Below, piece after piece: positions 1 through 7,530 of a stretch of 64,000 nt of DNA. Source of the DNA: GCA-2711565 sp963664245 (lineage in GTDB: Bacteria; Bacteroidota; Bacteroidia; Bacteroidales; GCA-2711565); the NCBI GenBank assembly GCA_963664245.1, contig OY760934.1:3224001-3288000 (forward strand), in the 5' to 3' direction. Both the position numbers and the translations under genes were made by a program. The notes beneath the pieces were generated by a model. It searched no databases, was not told where the DNA came from, and saw only the letters and a list, made by a program, of their open reading frames with translations. How positions within the stretch are numbered: position 1 is the stretch's first letter; the number at the start of each line of letters is the position of its first letter.

Positions 1-2116
1 TGCCAATGGCTTCATAATCATTAACAAAATGGTTCATTAAACTAATTTGAAAATTTTTATCCAATGCATAGGAAATGCCGAGTGATGCTTTTAAGTCCGG
101 GATGCTAAGAAGATCAACATCCATGGTTTCTCCGCTTATTTCATTTTTTGCCTGTTGCCGGGCTTTTAAAATATAAGCCATGCCCAGGTATGCAGAAAAG
201 TTCCCTTTGTTAAATCTAAGGGTGTTTTCAATGCCCTGAACCGTTTGGCTTTCGACCGAACTTACATTTTCTCCAATGACTGATCCTACCGATCCCAGAA
301 AATTGCTGACCTTGTTGTAATAGAAAACAAATTCGTTCCTGAAAGATTCTCCAGCATCTTGTGCCCAGGTAAATTCAATTCCCCTGAGTTTTGCTGGTTC
401 TAAGTTTGGGTCTCCCGATAATTCAAATACATTTGCTTCTCTAAAAGCTTCTCCGTACAGAAGTTTAAAACAGGTGTTTTTAAAGGCCTTATACACGATT
501 CCGCTTCGGGGGTTAAGCGTGCTTCCAAAATGATTCTGGTGATCCCAGCGTGCTCCTAATGTCAACCATAATCGGTCCTGAATGAGCTCGGAATTTAGTT
601 GGAAAAAAATCCCGTGTTTAATGTTTTTGTATACATCTTCCCATTTACTGAGATCCACTGGGATGTCGTATGTTGTCCCAAGACCAATTCCTGCATCGGT
701 TACAGCCAGTCCAACATAATTAATATGATCGTAGGTGTATCCGAAAATCAGGTTGTTTTTTGTATCGAATTTGTAATTTGCCTGGAGTTCAATCTTATCC
801 CGTAAAGAACCCCGACTGTTTTTATTGCTATAAATGTGGGTAAAATATTTATGAACATCGTCAACGGTAATATTGTTCGGATCAATAAGTCCCTGATCGA
901 TTAAAAAGTGGGCAAATGAAGCATAATAATTTTGAAGAACAATATTTTCTTGTGCTGTTTCGTCGTATACTGTTGCATCATCCTGAGAATAGTCGAGCAT
1001 ATTAAAAATATGCCCTGTACGGTTTCCTGAGTTAACGGTCCAGGTGTTAAATTCAAAATGGTCAATGTTTCCAGGGGTTTGTAAACGAGCTGTGGGCCAC
1101 AAATCGGCATAATACCTGCCCCAGAATTTTGATTGTATGTGATAGTAATCAAGTTTTATATGAAGATTTTCAGTGATATCGTTTTCATAACCTCCGAAGC
1201 ATAAAAAAAATTTTCGATGATCTTCGTTGTCGGTATAGTCCCACGAAATAGCTTCCATCCCATGACTCTGGAGATTGTAATAATAGTTCATGCCGACATA
1301 AAATCCTTTATAATCTATTTTAAGATTTAACGGAATGCTTTTTGAAAAATTCCGGTATTCTCCAAAGTTTTCATAATTGCCAATAAGATCCCTGTCGTTC
1401 CAGTTTGGAATAAATTTATTTGAATTTCTAATGAAATCCGAAAAATTTTCCTCATCCGAAGTGTAAATTCTTCCGCTTCCTGATATTTTAAAATCATCAG
1501 TGATTTTTTCTGAAAATAAGATACTCAGGGCTTTGGTATTAAAAGAACCAATGTCAATAAACAATTCTGTGCCTTCATAATTCTTTCCGTCATCTTTAGT
1601 AATAATATTAATTACGCCAGCCAAGGCATTGGCTCCATAAATAGCCGAGCCTGGCCCTGCCAGGATTTCAATTTGTTTGATATTGTAAGTTGCAAACTGG
1701 TTTGATATAAAACCTTCAGAAGCGATCAAATTATTTACTTCCCGGCCATTAATCATTAAAAGGGTTTGCGAAAAATTAGAAACAAGACCTCGTTGTCCGC
1801 CCCATACCCAGCTATGTGGGTTATAAAGGTAAACACTTGGAACGGATGCCAGAGCCTCTTGTAAATTTGTATAACCATACTGTTCAATTTCTTTATCAGT
1901 AATTACGTAAAGTGTGGCTATTGTATTTTTTAGTTTTTCAGATTGCTTTGATGCTGATTGAACCTTGAGGTTTTTTAAGTCGTTGATCGACATAGAAAAA
2001 AGCCCTTTAATCTGGTTCTTATCCTGGTTCTGAGAAAAAACATTCGAATTGAAAATGAGAGGTAGGATCAGAATAAATTGTTTTATAAAAAGAGGATTCC
2101 AATTTGTTGTTTTCAT
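1..2116 (-). CDS. TonB-dependent outer-membrane receptor, C-terminus beyond window edge
   Basis: The minus-strand frame opens at an ATG at 2114-2116 and stays open to base 1, about 705 codons, so only the last strands of the barrel are missing. A signal peptide ends near the SNVFSQ stretch (about residue 29). A plug domain follows, with VITDKEIEQYGYTNLQEAL and, further on, IEILAGPGSAIYGANALAGV, the classic TonB plug signature. The rest is rich in aromatic beta-strands. There is no N-terminal carboxypeptidase-like domain and no SusD partner, so this is not a SusC-type glycan importer. It diverges from a YfiR-like gene and lies near a kinase cluster; receptors of this type often sit beside YfiR proteins and histidine kinases, so a sensory role is possible (inference). 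The substrate is unknown. Confidence 0.93.
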   Translation of the reverse strand, partial: MKTTNWNPLFIKQFILILPLIFNSNVFSQNQDKNQIKGLFSMSINDLKNLKVQSASKQSEKLKNTIATLYVITDKEIEQYGYTNLQEALASVPSVYLYNPHSWVWGGQRGLVSNFSQTLLMINGREVNNLIASEGFISNQFATYNIKQIEILAGPGSAIYGANALAGVINIITKDDGKNYEGTELFIDIGSFNTKALSILFSEKITDDFKISGSGRIYTSDEENFSDFIRNSNKFIPNWNDRDLIGNYENFGEYRNFSKSIPLNLKIDYKGFYVGMNYYYNLQSHGMEAISWDYTDNEDHRKFFLCFGGYENDITENLHIKLDYYHIQSKFWGRYYADLWPTARLQTPGNIDHFEFNTWTVNSGNRTGHIFNMLDYSQDDATVYDETAQENIVLQNYYASFAHFLIDQGLIDPNNITVDDVHKYFTHIYSNKNSRGSLRDKIELQANYKFDTKNNLIFGYTYDHINYVGLAVTDAGIGLGTTYDIPVDLSKWEDVYKNIKHGIFFQLNSELIQDRLWLTLGARWDHQNHFGSTLNPRSGIVYKAFKNTCFKLLYGEAFREANVFELSGDPNLEPAKLRGIEFTWAQDAGESFRNEFVFYYNKVSNFLGSVGSVIGENVSSVESQTVQGIENTLRFNKGNFSAYLGMAYILKARQQAKNEISGETMDVDLLSIPDLKASLGISYALDKNFQISLMNHFVNDYEAIG

Positions 2117-2197
2117 TAGTTAGTTGTTAATTGGTATGCCAAATGTTAAATTTAGTAAAATATAAATTTGAAGACAAATAATCTTCTAAACTATTTA

Positions 2198-2233
2198 TTT
2201 GAAAACCCAATTTATTATGTCTATTTTAGACAT
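2198..2233 (+). promoter_or_regulatory. Promoter of the yfiR-like gene overlapped by a palindrome
   Basis: TTTG at 2198-2201, a 20-nt spacer and TATTTTAG at 2222-2229 resemble the Bacteroidota TTTG/TAnnTTTG promoter with one mismatch. A perfect palindrome, ATGTCTA-TTT-TAGACAT (2217-2233), covers the -7 box and would suit a repressor operator. The intergenic region is only 155 bp and divergent, so one site could serve both the receptor and the yfiR-like gene. Confidence 0.5.
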
Positions 2234-2271
2234 GATATTTTAAATGTATTTAAAGAAATTGATTAGAACCT

Positions 2272-2814
2272 TTGTCTAGAAAAGAAAAAACCGATAGTAG
2301 AAATAAAATTACGCTTATCATTTTGTTGATTTGCATTTCGGCCTACTCGCAATATGATGAATTTGTAGTTAAGGCAGTGTATCTTGAAAAATTCACCCGC
2401 TTTATTACCTGGCCCGAGCGATCGGATTTTAATAACCAGGATTCTGTTTTTACGATCTCGGTAATTGGTAAAACCCCCATTACGCAAAAGCTAAACGAAA
2501 TTTATACTAATTATTTAATTAAGAACAAAAAAGTTGTAATTCTTGAACTGGCAGCCTCGGATTCAATCCCGGAAACGGATTTGCTTTTTATCGGAAATGT
2601 AAAAGCGAAAGAGTTAGATCAAATCTTGGCATCCATTGCCGGCAGACCTGTTTTAACGTTAAGCGACAGTCCTGGTTTTGGCCGCAAAGGGGTGATTATT
2701 AACTTTCTGTATACCGATGATAAAATAAGTTTTGAGATTAACAAAGAAGTTGCTGATCAGAGCGGCTTAACCATAAGTTATCTTTTATTGAAAGAAGCAA
2801 CGAGAATATATTGA
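2272..2814 (+). CDS. YfiR family (DUF4154) periplasmic protein
   Basis: This 180-aa exported protein has a hydrophobic signal segment (about residues 12-26, ending AYSQ) and then the YfiR/DUF4154 pattern: VKAVYLEKFTRFITWP near the N-terminus, a central DLLFIGNVKAKELDQIL and a late GRKGVIINFLYTDDKISFEIN. The frame starts at TTG 2272; a stop at 2260-2262 and the absence of an in-frame ATG leave no better start. In Pseudomonas, YfiR is a periplasmic inhibitor of the diguanylate cyclase YfiN. No cyclase is present here, so it may instead report periplasmic or receptor state to the kinases downstream (inference). Confidence 0.82.
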   Translation: MSRKEKTDSRNKITLIILLICISAYSQYDEFVVKAVYLEKFTRFITWPERSDFNNQDSVFTISVIGKTPITQKLNEIYTNYLIKNKKVVILELAASDSIPETDLLFIGNVKAKELDQILASIAGRPVLTLSDSPGFGRKGVIINFLYTDDKISFEINKEVADQSGLTISYLLLKEATRIY

Positions 2815-2889
2815 TGCCAATTAACAGCCTAATGTAATTTAACATTCTGAGTAAACGGAGGTACGAATCAATAACAATTAGGAATACAA

Positions 2890-3531
2890 ATGTCGGTTCA
2901 TAAAATAACATCGGTAAAAAATTTGCTTAAGGGTAGGGTGTATGAAATTGCATTCAAGAGAACTTTTGATTTTTGTGCAGGTCAGGTGCTTGCCATTTCA
3001 ACCGATCATGATACTCCTGCCCGGTTGTATAGCATTGCAAGTGGTGTTCACGAGAAAGAAATAAGACTGTTGTTTGAAGTGGTTGCTGAGGGAAAATTAA
3101 CCAATAAATTGGCCAAATTGAAAGAGGGTGATAAACTGTTGGTTTCCGAACCTTTTGGAAAATTTACGGATAATGAAGAACCGGCATACTGGATTGCCAC
3201 AGGAACTGGGATTGCCCCTTTTGCATCAATGTTTAATTCTGGTTTAGGCCAAAATAAAATCTTAATACATGGTGCCCGAACATTGAAATCGTTTTATTAC
3301 CAACATGATTTTTTTAGCATGGGAGAACGCTATGTGAGGTGCTGCTCAAAAGAAAAAGCAGAACATATTTTTGACGGACGTGTAACAGATTATTTAAGCC
3401 AATTTGAATCTTTCCCCGCCGATTATAAATATTACCTTTGTGGCAGTGCCGAAATGATTGTTGAAACCCGGGATATTTTGTTAAGTAAAGGCGTTCCTTT
3501 TGATAAAATATTAGCCGAAATTTATTTTTAA
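2890..3531 (+). CDS. Ferredoxin/flavodoxin-NAD(P) reductase-like oxidoreductase
   Basis: The 213-aa protein has the FNR fold in order: a flavin-binding ARLYSIAS motif (about residues 43-50), a short loop before the phosphate-binding region, the nucleotide-binding GTGIAPFASM motif (about 104-113), YLCGSAEM (about 186-193) and an aromatic C-terminus (EIYF) as in ferredoxin-NADP reductases. It has no iron-sulfur cysteines, so electrons must come from a separate ferredoxin or flavodoxin. The stop codon directly abuts the rlmN start (TAA then ATG), implying co-transcription. RlmN is a radical-SAM enzyme that needs a reductant, so this flavoprotein may help supply electrons to it (inference). Confidence 0.8.
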   Translation: MSVHKITSVKNLLKGRVYEIAFKRTFDFCAGQVLAISTDHDTPARLYSIASGVHEKEIRLLFEVVAEGKLTNKLAKLKEGDKLLVSEPFGKFTDNEEPAYWIATGTGIAPFASMFNSGLGQNKILIHGARTLKSFYYQHDFFSMGERYVRCCSKEKAEHIFDGRVTDYLSQFESFPADYKYYLCGSAEMIVETRDILLSKGVPFDKILAEIYF

Positions 3532-4560
3532 ATGAAAGAAAAACTATTTGGAAAGACTTTGTCTGAACTTCAGGAAGTTGTTGTTAGTATGGGGATGCAG
3601 AAATTTGTAGCCAAACAGATTGCTGATTGGTTGTACAAAAAAAATATTCATTCTATTGACCAAATGCGTAATCTTTCCAAAAAAAACATTGAAAACTTAT
3701 CAGAGAAGTTTGAAATTGGAATTTTCCCCCCTGAGAGTTTTCAGGAATCGGTTGATGGAACCAAAAAATACCTATACAAAGCCGGGAGCGGAAATTTTAT
3801 TGAATCGGCTTATATTCCTGAGAAAGAACGGGCAACCCTTTGTGTTTCGTCACAGGTGGGTTGTAAAATGGGGTGCTTGTTTTGCATGACGGCTCGCCAG
3901 GGCTTTCAGGGACAATTGTCGGCTGGAGAGATTGTGAACCAAATTCACAGTTTGCCCGAGTTCGGAAAATTGACCAATGTTGTTTACATGGGGATGGGCG
4001 AACCTTTTGATAATCTCAAAAATGTGTTGAAGTCGCTGGAGATTTTAACTTCCGATTGGGGTTATGGCTGGTCGCCAAAACGGATTACCGTTTCAACCAT
4101 CGGCATTATACCTGCCATGCAGCAATTTCTTGAAAAATCGAATGTTCATTTAGCCGTAAGTTTGCATTCTCCTTTTGAAGAGGATCGTAAAAAAATCATG
4201 CCCATCGAAAATGTTTATTCTTTGCCCGATTTAATCAAAGTTATCCGCAATTTTGATTTTGGACGTCAGCGCCGCATCTCTTTTGAATATATTTTATTTA
4301 AAGACTTTAATGACAGTTCCCGCCATATTAAAGAATTGGCAAAACTTTTAAATGGCATTAAATGCCGGATTAATTTGTTGCGTTTTCATCCCATTCCCGA
4401 TTCTCCGTTAAAAAGCCCGGATGAAAATCATATCGTTTGGTTTCGGGATGTGCTCACTGCAAAAGGGATCACCACAACCATAAGAGCCTCGCGTGGGGAA
4501 GATATTTTTGCTGCTTGTGGATTGTTATCAACAAAGGAGTTGCTGAAAAAAAACTTATAA
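3532..4560 (+). CDS. rlmN: 23S rRNA (adenine2503-C2)-methyltransferase / tRNA A37 methyltransferase RlmN
   Basis: A 342-aa radical-SAM enzyme that methylates C2 of A2503 in 23S rRNA and A37 of some tRNAs. The CxxxCxxC cluster ligands are C111, C115 and C118 (VGCKMGCLFCMTARQGF), preceded by ATLCVSSQ. NVVYMGMGEPFDN and RITVSTIGI match the family. The second catalytic cysteine lies in RASRGEDIFAACGLL near the C-terminus. The length is typical for the family. The gene starts directly after the stop codon of the reductase-like gene, with no intergenic base. Confidence 0.97.
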   Translation: MKEKLFGKTLSELQEVVVSMGMQKFVAKQIADWLYKKNIHSIDQMRNLSKKNIENLSEKFEIGIFPPESFQESVDGTKKYLYKAGSGNFIESAYIPEKERATLCVSSQVGCKMGCLFCMTARQGFQGQLSAGEIVNQIHSLPEFGKLTNVVYMGMGEPFDNLKNVLKSLEILTSDWGYGWSPKRITVSTIGIIPAMQQFLEKSNVHLAVSLHSPFEEDRKKIMPIENVYSLPDLIKVIRNFDFGRQRRISFEYILFKDFNDSSRHIKELAKLLNGIKCRINLLRFHPIPDSPLKSPDENHIVWFRDVLTAKGITTTIRASRGEDIFAACGLLSTKELLKKNL

Positions 4561-4576
4561 CCTTTGCATTTATCAA

Positions 4577-4607
4577 TTTGATAATATGGTACTTTTCCGT
4601 ATATTTG
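4577..4607 (+). promoter_or_regulatory. Consensus Bacteroidota promoter for the REC-kinase/NarL operon
   Basis: TTTG (4577-4580), a 19-nt spacer and TATATTTG (4600-4607) match the Bacteroidota primary-sigma consensus TTTG-N19-TAnnTTTG exactly. The ATG of the kinase is at 4626, giving a leader of about 12 nt and no room for a Shine-Dalgarno-led structure. The promoter starts just after the rlmN stop codon and separates the two units. Confidence 0.7.
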
Positions 4608-4625
4608 ATAAACAAAAGGTAGTGC

Positions 4626-5723
4626 ATGTTACCCCGTATACTCTTAGTTGACGATATTGAATCGAATTTATTTCTGCTTGAGCGCTATTTAGAAGTTCTA
4701 AACGTAGAAATAGATCCTTGTTTGTATCCGACCAAAGTTGAAGAACTGGTTAAGGAAGAACATTATTCATTAATTGTATTGGATATCCAAATGCCGGATA
4801 TAAATGGTTATGATTTGGCAGAAATGATACGCAAGGTTGAATTAAATAAAGATACGCCTATTATTTTCGTAACTGGCGTTTTTTCTGATAACGAAAGTAT
4901 TATTAAAGCTTATAAAAGCGGAGCCGTAGACTTTATTACCAAGCCGGTTAACCGGACCATCTTTATTTCAAAAGTCAGGATATTTTTGGAGTTGTTTAAT
5001 CAGCGAAAAGAGCTCCAGATAAAATCCGATTTGCTGGAAGAGTATATCAAAAAGCTTAAAAATGAGGAAAAGCGAAAAATCAAATACCTGATTGAAGGAG
5101 AAGATAAAGAACGGCAGCGGATCTCTCGCGAACTACACGATGGTCTAGGACAGTATTTATCAGCGGCATCCATGAATTTTGCATCACTGAGAGATGAAGT
5201 CAAACATTTGAATGGCAGCCTCGAAGAAAAGTTTAATATAGGAAACGATCTTTTACGAAAAGCTATTGAAGAAAGCCGGAGCATAACCCGTCGGTTAATT
5301 CCTAAATCGGTTGCCGATTATGGCCTAAGTGAGAGCTTAACTTCTTTAGTTAATGCGGTCGAAAAAAGTTCGGGTATAAAGATTGAACTTATTAGCAATC
5401 TTTCTCAAAATCGATTGGGTAAAAATACCGAGGTCAATATTTTTCGGATCATCCAGGAGTTTTTAAATAATGCCTTGAAACATTCGGATGCTAATAGTAT
5501 TGTGATTCAGATTTTTAAAGATGAAAAATTACTTAGTCTGACTTACGAGGATAACGGAGTTGGATTTAATGTTGAATCTAAAAAAACACAGGCTGATTCT
5601 TACGGCTTGCAGAATATAGAAAACCGTGTTAAATTAATGAATGGCAATTTGCAAGTAGAAAGTGAATCGGGCAAAGGAACCTTTATAAGTATTGAACTAC
5701 CGTCAAAAACTATCTCTGTATGA
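4626..5723 (+). CDS. Response-regulator-fronted histidine kinase (REC-HisKA_3-HATPase)
   Basis: A soluble 365-aa protein. Residues 1-120 form a receiver domain with DD at 9-10, phospho-acceptor D53 (IVLDIQMPD) and K107 (ITKPV). A coiled coil (about 125-160) leads to a HisKA_3 dimerisation domain with H171 (ISRELHDGLGQYLSA), then a HATPase domain with the N-box EFLNNALKHSD and G-boxes around EDNGVGF and GKGTFISIEL. It has no membrane segment. The receiver sits in front of a NarX-type kinase core, so its activity probably responds to phosphorylation by another kinase. It overlaps the next gene by 4 bp (ATGA), which ties it to the NarL-type regulator. Confidence 0.93.
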   Translation: MLPRILLVDDIESNLFLLERYLEVLNVEIDPCLYPTKVEELVKEEHYSLIVLDIQMPDINGYDLAEMIRKVELNKDTPIIFVTGVFSDNESIIKAYKSGAVDFITKPVNRTIFISKVRIFLELFNQRKELQIKSDLLEEYIKKLKNEEKRKIKYLIEGEDKERQRISRELHDGLGQYLSAASMNFASLRDEVKHLNGSLEEKFNIGNDLLRKAIEESRSITRRLIPKSVADYGLSESLTSLVNAVEKSSGIKIELISNLSQNRLGKNTEVNIFRIIQEFLNNALKHSDANSIVIQIFKDEKLLSLTYEDNGVGFNVESKKTQADSYGLQNIENRVKLMNGNLQVESESGKGTFISIELPSKTISV

Positions 5724-6370
5724 ACAAACTAAAAATATTGGTTGTAGACGATCATAAAATGATTCGGGATGGCATTCAATCTATGCTTCGTAAAGAAAAA
5801 TCGTATGAGGTTGTTGGCGAGGCTTCAAACGGGCTTGAAGCATTAAGGTTTATTGAAAATAATGATGTTGACTTGGCAATTATGGACATAAACATGCCCG
5901 AAATGGACGGGGTTGAATGTACAAAGGTTATCAGCGATAAATATACGAATGTTCGTGTGCTCACGTTAACAATGCACGATGAAGAATTATACTTGGCAAA
6001 AATGATGGAAGCCGGTGCGGTAGGTTATATTTTGAAGGATCTGGGGCAGGATGAATTGCTCAATGCCATCAATTCGATTGCACAGGGAAAACACTATTTT
6101 AGTCCTGAAATTACCCTTACAGTTATCAAAGAACTTACCAATCCTTCAAAACAGGAGCCTCAAATCACCACTCCTTTAACGGTTCGCGAACTCGAAATAT
6201 TAGACATGATTATTGAAGAAATGTCGAATCAGGAAATTGCTGATAAACTGAATATTAGTATTCGAACCGTAGATGCTCACCGTAGAAATTTATTGGAAAA
6301 AACAGGCTCGAAAAATACAGCCGGTTTAGTGAAGTTTGCCTTGTCCAATGGGCTTTACAAAACGAAATAG
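5720..6370 (+). CDS. NarL/FixJ-type response regulator (REC + LuxR HTH)
   Basis: A 216-aa DNA-binding regulator. The receiver domain has DD at 10-11, phospho-acceptor D56 (LAIMDINMPEMDG) and the switch Lys in YILKDLG. The LuxR-type helix-turn-helix spans about residues 148-205 (LTVRELEILDMI, then SNQEIADKLNISIRTVDAH). Translation is probably coupled to the preceding kinase through a 4-bp overlap. It is the natural phosphorylation partner of that kinase; the targets cannot be read from the sequence. Confidence 0.95.
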   Translation: MNKLKILVVDDHKMIRDGIQSMLRKEKSYEVVGEASNGLEALRFIENNDVDLAIMDINMPEMDGVECTKVISDKYTNVRVLTLTMHDEELYLAKMMEAGAVGYILKDLGQDELLNAINSIAQGKHYFSPEITLTVIKELTNPSKQEPQITTPLTVRELEILDMIIEEMSNQEIADKLNISIRTVDAHRRNLLEKTGSKNTAGLVKFALSNGLYKTK

Positions 6371-6458
6371 GTAAATTACCTATATAAATTTAGGCAATCT
6401 GCCGATGTATTCCATTAATTAATGTATTAAACTTGTATCAGAACTAAATTTAGATTTT

Positions 6459-6558
6459 ATCGGTTAAAAGGAAAGGGATCGAAAAGACTCGTAATTTGTT
6501 CACACTACACACGCACTTCCCAGATACCTGAATCTCTTTCCTTGCAACCGATTTTTTA
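6459..6558 (+). terminator. Long imperfect inverted repeat followed by a T-tract: terminator or attenuator
   Basis: The 21-nt arms at 6459-6479 and 6532-6552 are complementary at 18 of 21 positions (19 if G-U pairs count) and enclose a 52-nt loop. The right arm ends in CCGAT and runs into six Ts (6552-6557). The structure fills the 188-bp gap between the NarL regulator and the multi-PAS kinase and ends about 12 nt before the likely start codon. It could terminate the upstream operon or act as an attenuator for the kinase. The large loop is unusual for a simple terminator. Confidence 0.45.
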
Positions 6559-6570
6559 TTGGATTTAGAA

Positions 6571-7530
6571 ATGCTAGTAATTATGCAGAGAAAGCTGAAA
6601 GAGTTGATAGAACAAAATATCTTCTTAGATAGCATTATAGAAGGTACTGACTCGGCTTTGTTTGTTGTTGATGTTAACGAAAAAAACGATTTTGTTTTTA
6701 ACAGGCTTAATTCTTCCCACGAAAAAATATCAGGCTTTCAAACCAAGAAAATCTCGGGAAAAACGCTTGACGATTTAGTTCCCGGTCTAATATCAAAGGA
6801 GACGGCTAGAGCTATTCGTGAAAATTATCAACGTTGCCTGGATGCCGGAGAACGGATTAAGTATGAAGAAATGATTCCTGTGAAAGGGCTGGATATTTAT
6901 TGGCTTACCGTCTTGACCCCTGTTAGAGATGAAAAAGGAAGGATTTCCCGGATTATAGGTTCGGCTACAGATATCACCGAGCAAAAGAAAGCAGAAAGAG
7001 AGTTGCTTGAACTGAAACACAATTTGGAAAATGTTGTAAAAGAACGCACCTCAGAATTAGATAAAAAAAATATACAGCTTCAAATTGAAATAGAAGGACG
7101 GGCATCGCTTGAGGAAGAGTTGCGCTCTTCAAATGAAGAATTACAGGCTGAAATCCATGAACGGGCAGCTATTGAAGAAGAATTAAGGGCAACAAATGAA
7201 CAATTGGTTGAAGAAATGAAACTCAGAAAAGAATCTGAAGGTCTTCAAAGAATTTTGCTTGATGCCCCTGACGAATCTTTTGTGCTAATCAGAAAGGATG
7301 GAACGGTTGTAAAGATTAATAACAAAGCTGCGGAGCGATTGGGTGAAGATTCTAAAAACCTGTTGGGGAAAAATATATATGATTTAATCCGGATGATATA
7401 TCAGGCAACCGAAGAAGAATCATTGATAATGTGTTTAAAACGGCAAAACCGGTTTTGTTTCATGATACACATGATAAGTGGTTTTTTGAGAACCGAATCT
7501 ATCCGGCTTTGGTACAGGGAGATGAAGTAA
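6571..7530 (+). pseudogene. Multi-PAS histidine kinase, N-terminal part (frameshifted)
   Basis: This is the 5' part of a sensor kinase whose reading frame breaks near 7389. It contains a PAS domain with a PAC end (about residues 15-130, closing IIGSATDITEQKKAERELLEL). A coiled coil follows with a repeated E-E-L-R/S-x-N-E pattern (SLEEELRSSNEELQ, then AIEEELRATNEQL). A second PAS begins at GLQRILLDAPDESFVLI and is cut mid-domain; the residues after about 7390 are out-of-frame nonsense. Alternative starts are TTG 6559 and ATG 6583; I chose ATG 6571. Adding one C in the ATCCGG at 7387-7392 restores the frame into the 7431-9422 region. Confidence 0.8.
7383..7397 (+). other. Frameshift site in the multi-PAS kinase (probable loss of one C)
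   Basis: The sequence reads TTAATCCGGATGAT. With one extra C the frame gives DLIPDDISGNRRRIIDNVFK, an uninterrupted PAS continuation (conserved R-R then VFKTAKPV), and joins the two open frames perfectly. As it stands the downstream frame has a stop at 7380-7382. This is either a sequencing or assembly error in a short C run or a real inactivating or phase-variable indel. Confidence 0.8.

Noticed and set aside
4437..4622. Short plus-strand frame over the rlmN end and promoter
   Set aside because: It overlaps rlmN and runs through the consensus promoter at 4577-4607; no leader or family.
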